13,794 bases of DNA from Deltaproteobacteria bacterium. Lineage in GTDB: Bacteria; Desulfobacterota; Binatia; UBA9968. The notes beneath the pieces were generated by a model, which worked only from the letters and a program-made list of their open reading frames with translations, searched no databases and had not been told where the DNA came from. The stretch is from NCBI GenBank assembly GCA_020027655.1, contig JAHKKJ010000032.1, positions 1 through 13,794 of the forward strand, written 5' to 3'. The translations under genes and the position numbers were made by a program. Below are positions 1 to 5,369 of the stretch, piece by piece (positions within the stretch are counted from its first letter, which is position 1; each line of letters starts with the position of its first letter).

Positions 1-963
1 CTGGTAGATTTCGATGCCCATGGGAAAGTGCGAGCCATGGCCGACGAAAACGTCCGCGCCCGTGTCGATTGCTTTGTGCGCAAAGTCCGTGAAAAAGTCC
101 GCAGTCTCTTCCAGTTCTCCTCGTGCGCGCGCGGTGAGCAGAGTTTCTCCGCCGAACTCATGGCAGTGAGCGCTGACGACGACCCAATCCGCTTGACGCC
201 GCGCCTCGCGGATCCATCTGAGATTGTCTTCAAGGTCGCGTTGGTTGGCCTTGGTCGAAATCGAAAAGCCTTTGTCTAGCACATAGCGATTCCCCAACAG
301 TACGAGTTCCGCTGCTTTGTCGTCGGGGATTTCCTTGTCGCTATAGAAATGCTTGCGCGCCCTTTCCTTGCTCATATCGAAACCGAGCTCGCGGCTCATC
401 CGTTGGAGTTGTTCAAACGCCGCTTTGTCCACGCGATAGGTAGTCTCAAATCCTAACGGGTTGATCCCGGATCGTCCGCGCAGATCCGGCCGCTGTTCGC
501 CGGCCTGGTTCCATTGTCGGAACGTGGCGGTTGCGGCGATCAGGGCGACGCGACCGTTGGCCGTATCGAGATATCCTGGCGCTCTCGCCTCCGCGAGATT
601 CTTACCCGTGCCGGCATGCACCATCCCTGCTTCATCCAAATGACGAATATTCGCCAGCACGCCACCCTCGCCATAATCGAAAGCGTGATTATTGGCACAG
701 GAAACCATGTTAATGCCGAGCCATTTCAAGTCTTCGAGCAGCTTCGGCTCTGTCGTCATGAAGGTTCCCTGCGTGATTCCCGGTGTCCCTTCGTCCCAGG
801 TGTGCACCGTACCTTCGAGATTAGCGAAGGCCGCATCGCAGCCGTTGATAATCTGACGGAGCCCCAAAAACCTTTCCTCCTTGAAAGGTGTCAGTTTGCG
901 CGTGAGCATCGTGTCCCCCGCGAGTGCTAAAGTAAAGTCGCCTTTTTCCGCTTGGTAAAGCAC
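1..963 (-). CDS. CapA-family metallophosphatase-like protein, partial (C-terminus cut by window edge)
   Basis: This is a 321-codon open frame on the minus strand that starts at a GTG (963-961) and runs off the left edge. An AGGAG Shine-Dalgarno sequence lies a few bases upstream, which is why I chose this start. The protein matches the CapA / poly-gamma-glutamate capsule synthesis family, which has a calcineurin-like metallophosphatase fold. Visible motifs are GDTML (residues 16-20), NLEG (48-51), NNHAFDYG (91-98), a His-rich SAHCHEF segment (264-270) and GHGSH (308-312), followed by GIEIY. These supply the usual Asp, Asn and His metal ligands. There is no signal peptide or N-terminal membrane segment, unlike the membrane-anchored CapA of capsule loci, so it is probably cytosolic. 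No capsule genes are visible nearby. The real substrate is unknown; family membership is secure, but a capsule role is not. It is transcribed away from the nuo operon. Confidence 0.88.
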   Translation of the reverse strand, partial: MLYQAEKGDFTLALAGDTMLTRKLTPFKEERFLGLRQIINGCDAAFANLEGTVHTWDEGTPGITQGTFMTTEPKLLEDLKWLGINMVSCANNHAFDYGEGGVLANIRHLDEAGMVHAGTGKNLAEARAPGYLDTANGRVALIAATATFRQWNQAGEQRPDLRGRSGINPLGFETTYRVDKAAFEQLQRMSRELGFDMSKERARKHFYSDKEIPDDKAAELVLLGNRYVLDKGFSISTKANQRDLEDNLRWIREARRQADWVVVSAHCHEFGGETLLTARARGELEETADFFTDFAHKAIDTGADVFVGHGSHFPMGIEIYQ

Positions 964-981
964 GGTGGTCTCCTTTTTTCC

Positions 982-1010
982 TATATAAATGACTACAACA
1001 AGAGTGTCAC
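982..1010 (-). promoter_or_regulatory. Candidate sigma70-type promoter for the capA-like gene
   Basis: Read on the minus strand, GTGACA (1010-1005, one mismatch to TTGACA) is followed after exactly 17 bases by TATATA (987-982, two mismatches to TATAAT). The predicted start of transcription falls almost at the AGGAG of the capA-like gene, giving a very short leader. The call rests on consensus match and position only. Confidence 0.4.
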
Positions 1011-1047
1011 TTTTTAGCCTCGTAGGTGGAAATATTCGTTGTACGGG

Positions 1048-1076
1048 GTTGCCAGCGTCATTGGCAACGGGACGCT
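1048..1076. repeat. Two overlapping, mutually exclusive inverted repeats
   Basis: GTTGCCA (1048-1054) and TGGCAAC (1062-1068) form a perfect 7-bp stem with a 7-base loop. Within the same stretch AGCGTC (1054-1059) and GACGCT (1071-1076) form a perfect 6-bp stem with an 11-base loop. The two stems cannot form together, because the second uses bases in the loop of the first. It could be an operator, a structured RNA or chance. It lies upstream of both candidate promoters, so it may never be transcribed from them. Confidence 0.4.
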
Positions 1077-1194
1077 TCTCCTGTGAACGGCCAGAGGATT
1101 AGCACCGATGGTTGTGGCTGGTCAACATCATCGTGATTTTTCTACGAAACTCTAAGAGAAATCGCATCAAGGTGCTCTGAGTCTATGCTTTACC

Positions 1195-1223
1195 TTGACA
1201 AGCACTCTGTTTTCCACTAGAAA
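1195..1223 (+). promoter_or_regulatory. Candidate sigma70-type promoter for the nuo operon
   Basis: A perfect TTGACA -35 box (1195-1200) is followed after 17 bases by TAGAAA (1218-1223), a fair -10 box with two mismatches, then an AT-rich run. Transcription would start near 1230, giving a leader of about 77 bases that contains both hairpins upstream of nuoA. It is the best plus-strand promoter-like match in the spacer, but the -10 box is imperfect. Confidence 0.42.
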
Positions 1224-1235
1224 AAATTTAGATCC

Positions 1236-1248
1236 CCGGTGTTACCGG
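1236..1248 (+). repeat. Small hairpin in the nuoA leader
   Basis: CCGGT (1236-1240) and ACCGG (1244-1248) form a perfect 5-bp stem with a 3-base loop, just after the predicted transcription start and nine bases before the terminator-like stem. It may be part of a leader RNA structure; a 5-bp stem could be chance. Confidence 0.35.
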
Positions 1249-1256
1249 TTCTGAAT

Positions 1257-1291
1257 CCGTACCTCTCAATTGGGCGGTACGGCTTTTTTTT
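1257..1291 (+). terminator. Intrinsic terminator-like hairpin directly upstream of nuoA (possible attenuator)
   Basis: CCGTACC (1257-1263) and GGTACGG (1276-1282) form a perfect GC-rich 7-bp stem with a 12-base loop, followed by C and eight consecutive T (1284-1291). This is the classic intrinsic terminator layout for plus-strand transcription; the minus strand has no T-run. No gene lies upstream on this strand, since the neighbour is divergent. It must therefore end a short leader or small RNA begun in the spacer, act as an attenuator for nuo, or be a relic. It ends 15 bases before the nuoA start codon. Confidence 0.6.
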
Positions 1292-1306
1292 ATTAGCCGC
1301 CAATTC

Positions 1307-1663
1307 ATGGATCATCCCTATTTCCCGCTACTCATCCTGTTTACATTGGCAGGAGCCGTTGTACTCGGCCTGCTTTTCGTCGCGCAAAAAGTGGGTCCGA
1401 AATCGCCCAATCCGGTCAAAGCGGAACCTTTCGAGTCCGGTAACCCTCCCCGGGGAGACGCGCGCATCCGCTTTTCCGTACGGTTCTATTTGGTGGCGAT
1501 GCTGTTTCTGATTTTCGATCTCGAAGTCGTTTTCCTCTATCCTTGGGCGATTCTCTTTCGTCAGTTGGGACTTTTTGGTTTAATTGAGATGGGCATTTTT
1601 CTCGGCATACTTTTGATCGGCTTCGTCTACGTTTGGAAAAAGGGCGCCCTAGAGTGGGACTGA
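1307..1663 (+). CDS. nuoA: NADH-quinone oxidoreductase subunit A
   Basis: This 118-residue membrane subunit of complex I (ND3 homologue) helps link the quinone site to the proton-pumping arm. Three hydrophobic helices are evident (about 7-28, 58-80, 90-110). The long first loop holds the family motif with GDARIRF (50-56), followed by FDLEVVFLYPW (70-80), which supplies the conserved acidic residues Asp71 and Glu73. The usual loop motif YECG reads FESG (42-45), so the well-known Cys is Ser here. The ATG at 1307 gives a normal family N-terminus, but no Shine-Dalgarno precedes it. It is the first gene of the operon, and nuoC rather than nuoB follows after 6 bases. Confidence 0.96.
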   Translation: MDHPYFPLLILFTLAGAVVLGLLFVAQKVGPKSPNPVKAEPFESGNPPRGDARIRFSVRFYLVAMLFLIFDLEVVFLYPWAILFRQLGLFGLIEMGIFLGILLIGFVYVWKKGALEWD

Positions 1664-1669
1664 TCGTAT

Positions 1670-2233
1670 ATGTCTGAGGCCAGCGCACAACTCCAATATA
1701 TTCAAGAAAAACTCGGTCCGAGAGTTCTAGACGCGTTGCTGTTTCGGGGTGATGATATTTTAATACTCGATAGGGCCGGTTTGAGAGAGAGCTTTCGCTT
1801 CTTCAAAGAAGATTCGAAACTGCGTTTAGATTTCCTCAGTGATATCACCGCCGTGGACTATTGGAAGAAGAAAGAGCCGCGCTTCGAAGTGGTCTATCAG
1901 GTTGTTCCTTTGAAGGGCGGGCGGAGACTTCGCGTGCGAGTTCCCGTACCTGAAGAGGATGCGGCTGTGGACTCGCTAACCCCGCTCTGGAAAGGCGCGA
2001 ATTTTCTCGAACGGGAAGTTTGGGACTTATTTGGCATTCGCTTTATCGATCATCCGGATCTACGGCGCGTTTTGCTCTATGAAGAGTTTCAGGGTCATCC
2101 GCTGCGCAAAGACTATCCGGTCAATCTCTGGCAGCCGCGGGTTCCGGAGCGCCCGGTGGAGGGGACCTTCGTCGATGAACGGTCGCGCAACAAGTTGCTA
2201 CTGCTGAAACAAGCACTGGGTCAGAAAAGCTAA
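1670..2233 (+). CDS. nuoC: NADH-quinone oxidoreductase subunit C (30 kDa-type)
   Basis: This 187-residue peripheral-arm subunit (NDUFS3/Nqo5 homologue) sits beside NuoD in the quinone-reducing module. It carries no cofactor. The family signature is clear at 114-151: EREVWDLFGI, then HPDLRRVLL, then GHPLRKDYPV. Residues 1-110 form the usual less conserved alpha/beta domain. The gene is not fused to nuoD, unlike the nuoCD fusion of Escherichia coli. Its length is close to the usual bacterial length. It begins 6 bases after nuoA, exactly where nuoB normally lies, and there is no trace of nuoB. No Shine-Dalgarno is visible; the ATG was chosen from frame and spacing. Confidence 0.95.
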   Translation: MSEASAQLQYIQEKLGPRVLDALLFRGDDILILDRAGLRESFRFFKEDSKLRLDFLSDITAVDYWKKKEPRFEVVYQVVPLKGGRRLRVRVPVPEEDAAVDSLTPLWKGANFLEREVWDLFGIRFIDHPDLRRVLLYEEFQGHPLRKDYPVNLWQPRVPERPVEGTFVDERSRNKLLLLKQALGQKS

Positions 2234-2236
2234 ATC

Positions 2237-3427
2237 ATGAAGGCTGATGCGCAAGAGCTACCCCTCGAAATCATGGAATTGCAGATGGGACCCTCCCACC
2301 CGGCGACCCATGGAACCATCAAGTTCAATCTCAAACTCGAAGGCGAGAAAGTCCTCGACTGCGATGTCGAGGTTGGTTTTCTCCATCGGGGGTTTGACAA
2401 GAGCTGCGAGCAGGTGACCTGGACCCAGGTGATTCCGTATACGGATCGGCTCAACTATGCCTCTTCACTGATCAACAACGTCGGCTATGCCTTGGCGGTG
2501 GAAAAACTTATCGGCGTGGAGACCCCTCCCCGCTGTCAATATATCCGCGTCATTATCAGCGAGCTGGCGCGCATCTTTGATCATCTCACCTGCTGCGGCA
2601 TGGCGGCTTCGGAACTGGGCGCCATCACCGTGGGCTTTTATATGATCGAGGCGCGCGAGCTGGTCATGAGAATCATTGAAAGTCTGACCGGCGCGCGCTT
2701 GACCGTCACCTATGTTCGCATCGGCGGCGTCAAGCATGATCTGCTTCATGGTTTTGCCGAATGGGTCAGCCAAACATTCAAGACCGTTCGCAAGTTATTA
2801 AACGACTGCGATCGCTTACTTTCACGCAACCGAATATTTATTGACCGAATGTCGAACGTCGGAACGATCTCTCAAGAGACAGCCGTCACTTACTGTCTCA
2901 CGGGTCCGATCCTGCGTGCCACTGGCGTCAACTACGATGTGCGTAAAACTTATCCGTACTTGGTTTATGACCAGCTCGATTTCAATGTTCCGTTGGGGAG
3001 CCGGGGCGATAATTATGATCGCTTCGTCTGCCGCATCCAGGAAATCGAGCAGAGCATGAGGATTGTTGATCAGGCGCTGCAGAAGATTCCGGTGGGTCCG
3101 GTTTGGATTGACGATCCGCGCTTCGTGTTGCCGGAAAAAGAAAAGGTCTATAACAGCATCGAAGGGCTGATGCATCATTTCAAAATCATTATGGAAGGAG
3201 TCCAAGTGCCGCCCGGCGAAACCTATTTCGCCGTGGAAGGAGGCAACGGAGAACTTGGCTTCTATATTGTGAGCGACGGCGGGGGCAAACCCTATCGCAT
3301 CCGAGTGCGCCCGCCTTGTTTCATCGCCATGGGCGCCTTTCACGAGATGATCAAAGGTTACATGGTTGCGGATATTGTCCCGACCTTCGGTATGGTCAAC
3401 ATGATCGGCGGCGAGTGCGACCGGTGA
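2237..3427 (+). CDS. nuoD: NADH-quinone oxidoreductase subunit D (49 kDa-type)
   Basis: This 396-residue peripheral-arm subunit (NDUFS2/Nqo4 homologue, related to the large subunit of NiFe hydrogenase) forms the quinone-binding pocket together with NuoB and NuoH. GPSHPATHG (18-26) contains His25, and DRLNYASS (70-77) contains Tyr74. These match the quinone-head ligands His59 and Tyr108 of the bovine protein, with the same 49-residue spacing. The C-terminus ends in GGECDR, the degenerate remnant of the hydrogenase motif usually seen as GEVDR. The length is normal. It starts 3 bases after nuoC. A 96-base gap holding a heptad inverted repeat follows it. Its normal partner, NuoB with cluster N2, is not encoded in this window. 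Confidence 0.97.
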   Translation: MKADAQELPLEIMELQMGPSHPATHGTIKFNLKLEGEKVLDCDVEVGFLHRGFDKSCEQVTWTQVIPYTDRLNYASSLINNVGYALAVEKLIGVETPPRCQYIRVIISELARIFDHLTCCGMAASELGAITVGFYMIEARELVMRIIESLTGARLTVTYVRIGGVKHDLLHGFAEWVSQTFKTVRKLLNDCDRLLSRNRIFIDRMSNVGTISQETAVTYCLTGPILRATGVNYDVRKTYPYLVYDQLDFNVPLGSRGDNYDRFVCRIQEIEQSMRIVDQALQKIPVGPVWIDDPRFVLPEKEKVYNSIEGLMHHFKIIMEGVQVPPGETYFAVEGGNGELGFYIVSDGGGKPYRIRVRPPCFIAMGAFHEMIKGYMVADIVPTFGMVNMIGGECDR

Positions 3428-3430
3428 GGA

Positions 3431-3510
3431 GAGGATGGAAGATCGAGGATTGAAGATGGACGAAACGAGTGCAAGACAAAACGATTCTCCATCCTCCATC
3501 CTCCATCCTC
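3431..3510. repeat. Heptad-built inverted repeat in the nuoD-nuoE gap
   Basis: The left arm consists of four degenerate 7-base units, GATGGAA, GATCGAG, GATTGAA and GATGGAC (3434-3461). The right arm is CTCCATC repeated exactly three times plus CTC (3487-3510), the reverse complement of GATGGAG units. The arms 3431-3454 and 3487-3510 pair at 20 of 24 positions around a loop of about 32 bases. The element fills most of one of only two sizeable gaps in the operon and would fold in the mRNA between nuoD and nuoE. It is not a CRISPR array: units are only 7 bases and have no spacers. Confidence 0.8.
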
Positions 3511-3523
3511 AGTTTCAAAGAAT

Positions 3524-3997
3524 ATGGCTTTAGAGTTTTCGCCCGAGACATACAAGAAGTTCGAAGAGACGGTGAATCGCTATCCGAAGAAAGAGGCGGC
3601 GCTGCTGCCGGTGCTCTGTCTCGCCCAGAAGGAATTTGGCCATCTCGGGCAAGAAGCGATTGAATATGTCGCGCGGCTCATGGAGCAGTCGCCGGCGCGG
3701 GTGTGTGGCGTGGTGAGTTTTTATACCATGCTCAATACGAAGCCAATCGGGTGGCATCATATTCAGGTCTGCCGCACGTTGCCCTGCGCGTTGCGCGGAG
3801 CTGAAAGGCTTACGAGCTTCATCAGCAAAACATTGGGCATCGAAGTCGGGCAGACGACGGCGGACGGGAGGTTCACCTTGTCCGAAGTCGAGTGCCTGGC
3901 TTCCTGCGGCACGGCGCCGATGATGCAGATCAACGACGACTATTACGAGAACCTTACGGATGAGAAGGTGACCGAGGTACTCGCTTCACTAAAATAA
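3524..3997 (+). CDS. nuoE: NADH-quinone oxidoreductase subunit E (24 kDa-type, 2Fe-2S cluster N1a)
   Basis: This 157-residue subunit of the NADH-oxidising module (NDUFV2/Nqo2 homologue) has an N-terminal helical bundle (about 1-70) and a thioredoxin-like C-terminal domain. The four ligands of cluster N1a are present as C-x4-C (Cys83, Cys88) and C-x3-C (Cys124, Cys128). SFYTMLNTKP (65-74) is typical of the family. N1a lies close to the FMN of NuoF. The length is normal. The start ATG at 3524 follows the heptad repeat; only a weak purine stretch precedes it, so translation may not rely on a strong Shine-Dalgarno. nuoF follows after 18 bases. Confidence 0.97.
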   Translation: MALEFSPETYKKFEETVNRYPKKEAALLPVLCLAQKEFGHLGQEAIEYVARLMEQSPARVCGVVSFYTMLNTKPIGWHHIQVCRTLPCALRGAERLTSFISKTLGIEVGQTTADGRFTLSEVECLASCGTAPMMQINDDYYENLTDEKVTEVLASLK

Positions 3998-4015
3998 GTC
4001 GTTTTCTTGTTAACC

Positions 4016-5296
4016 ATGGAGAAAGTTCTTTTACGCAATATCGATGTCCCGGATTCGCATACGCTGGCGGTTTATAGTTCGCGTGGCGGTTATCGACCGT
4101 GGCAGGAAGTCGTTAAAAATATCAGGCCGGAGCAGCTTATCGAAGAAATAAAAGCCTCGGGGCTGAGAGGGCGTGGCGGTGCAGGGTTTCCCACCGGCAT
4201 GAAGTGGGGCTTCGTCCCGAAAGACAGCCCAAAGCCGAAATATATGGTTTGTAACGCGGACGAGAGCGAACCGGGGACATTCAAGGATCGATTGCTGATC
4301 GAGAAAGATCCCCACGCGATCATCGAAGGGACCTTGATGGCGGCCTATGCGATCCAGTCCCATACGGCTTTCATTTATATTCGCGGCGAGCTCGCGTTCG
4401 GCGCCAATATCCTCGAACGAGCGGTGGATGAAGCTACTCAGGCCGGTTACATCGGCAAAAATATCTTGGGATCAGGTTACGACGTAGACTTGATCGTTCA
4501 CCGAGGGGCCGGCGCTTATATTTGCGGCGAAGAAACGGCACTGCTGTCGTCGCTGGAAGGTGGAAGAGGTTGGCCCAAAGTCAAGCCGCCCTTTCCGGCG
4601 ACCCACGGCCTGTTCGGCTGCCCGACGGTGGTCAACAATGTCGAGACCTTGGCGGCGCTTCCCTGGATCATCGAGCACGGCGCGGCGGCTTACGCGGCCA
4701 TGGGAACAGATAAGAGTAAAGGTACCAAGCTCTTCAGCGTGAGCGGCCACATCAGCAAACCCGGCGTCTATGAGTTGGAGATGGGTTATCCGTTGATGAA
4801 ATTCCTTGAGGAAGACTGCGGCGGCGTGCCCAACGGCAGAAGACTCAAGGGTGTCATTCCCGGCGGCGGTTCGATGCCGGTGCTGCGCCCCGACGAGCTA
4901 GAGAAAGTCAATCTCGACTATGAATCCGTCCAGGCCGCGGGAAGTTTGCTCGGTTCGGGCGGGGTTATTGTGATGGACGACGGCACCTGTATGGTTCGGG
5001 CCGCATGGAACCTCGCGCGGTTTTTCGCCCACGAGTCCTGCGGCCAATGCAGTCCCTGCCGCGAAGGGTGTCACTGGATGGAAAAGATCTTTCACCGCAT
5101 CGAACAGGGCGAAGGGCGAAAGGGAGATCTTGAGCTGATTCTCAACGTTAGCGGCAACATTATGGGCAACACGATTTGTCCCTTTGGCGACGCAGCGGCG
5201 ATGCCCGCGGCGGCTTTTGTTAGAAAATATCGTGAAGAGTTTGAGGAGCACATCACGCAAAAGCGGTGCACGATTAGAAATGGAGTAATGGAGTGA
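4016..5296 (+). CDS. nuoF: NADH-quinone oxidoreductase subunit F (51 kDa-type, FMN and 4Fe-4S cluster N3)
   Basis: This 426-residue subunit is the entry point of complex I: it binds NADH and FMN and passes electrons to cluster N3. The glycine-rich GLRGRGGAGFPTG (from residue 49), CNADESEPGTFKDR (79-92) and GAGAYICGEETALL (from 164) are the FMN and NADH-binding motifs. Cluster N3 ligands are Cys342, Cys345 and Cys348 in CGQCSPC, and Cys388 in TICPFGD. I prefer the ATG at 4016 to a TTG at 4007; neither has a clear Shine-Dalgarno. The last four residues (GVME) and the TGA stop are written by the octad repeat that begins at 5281, so the natural C-terminus may have been altered by that element. 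The length is otherwise normal. Confidence 0.96.
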   Translation: MEKVLLRNIDVPDSHTLAVYSSRGGYRPWQEVVKNIRPEQLIEEIKASGLRGRGGAGFPTGMKWGFVPKDSPKPKYMVCNADESEPGTFKDRLLIEKDPHAIIEGTLMAAYAIQSHTAFIYIRGELAFGANILERAVDEATQAGYIGKNILGSGYDVDLIVHRGAGAYICGEETALLSSLEGGRGWPKVKPPFPATHGLFGCPTVVNNVETLAALPWIIEHGAAAYAAMGTDKSKGTKLFSVSGHISKPGVYELEMGYPLMKFLEEDCGGVPNGRRLKGVIPGGGSMPVLRPDELEKVNLDYESVQAAGSLLGSGGVIVMDDGTCMVRAAWNLARFFAHESCGQCSPCREGCHWMEKIFHRIEQGEGRKGDLELILNVSGNIMGNTICPFGDAAAMPAAAFVRKYREEFEEHITQKRCTIRNGVME

Positions 5297-5348
5297 TGGA
5301 GTATTGGATTGTTGGGCCGGCCCATTACTCCAATACTCCAACACTCCA
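5281..5348. repeat. Octad-built palindromic element spanning the end of nuoF and the F-G gap
   Basis: Four 8-base units lead in: TGGAGTAA, TGGAGTGA, TGGAGTAT and TGGATTGT (5281-5312). A perfect 12-base palindrome TGGGCCGGCCCA follows (5313-5324). Three inverted units lead out: TTACTCCA, ATACTCCA and ACACTCCA (5325-5348). Pairing 5289-5318 against 5319-5348 gives 26 of 30 matches, a very stable hairpin in RNA. The unit TGGAGTGA contains the nuoF stop codon, so the element overlaps the coding sequence. nuoG starts 21 bases after it ends. It resembles the D-E element in design but uses an 8-base period and a different unit. Confidence 0.85.
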
Positions 5349-5369
5349 ATCTTTCGTCATTTGATTCTT

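Larger units (their letters stand above)
964..1306. other. Divergent intergenic region between the capA-like gene and nuoA
   Basis: This 343-base stretch has no convincing coding sequence on either strand. It contains a candidate promoter for each flanking gene, a pair of overlapping inverted repeats (1048-1076), a small hairpin (1236-1248) and a terminator-like hairpin with a T-run just before nuoA. I see no tRNA, insertion sequence or known riboswitch. The bases between about 1080 and 1190 show nothing I can interpret. Confidence 0.75.

Noticed and set aside
1244..1263. A tRNA T-arm-like stretch (GGTTC then GAATCC) just before the terminator-like hairpin, suggesting a tRNA gene or relic
   Set aside because: The T-loop has an extra base, the T-stem is only about 3 bp, and no matching acceptor, D-arm or anticodon arm can be built from the bases upstream.
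2822..3499. A 225-codon minus-strand frame across the end of nuoD and the repeat
   Set aside because: It is antisense to conserved nuoD sequence and its N-terminal part translates the simple repeat; there is no Shine-Dalgarno or family match.
3434..3510. A small CRISPR array
   Set aside because: The units are 7 bases long, contiguous and inverted, with no spacers and no cas genes.
4007..4015. A TTG start adding three residues to NuoF
   Set aside because: The ATG at 4016 is the stronger codon and neither position has a Shine-Dalgarno, so there is no reason to prefer TTG.
5304..5369. An in-frame upstream ATG that would lengthen NuoG by 22 residues
   Set aside because: The added residues are encoded by the right arm of the octad repeat and do not resemble any NuoG N-terminus; the ATG at 5370 gives the normal start of the 2Fe-2S domain.
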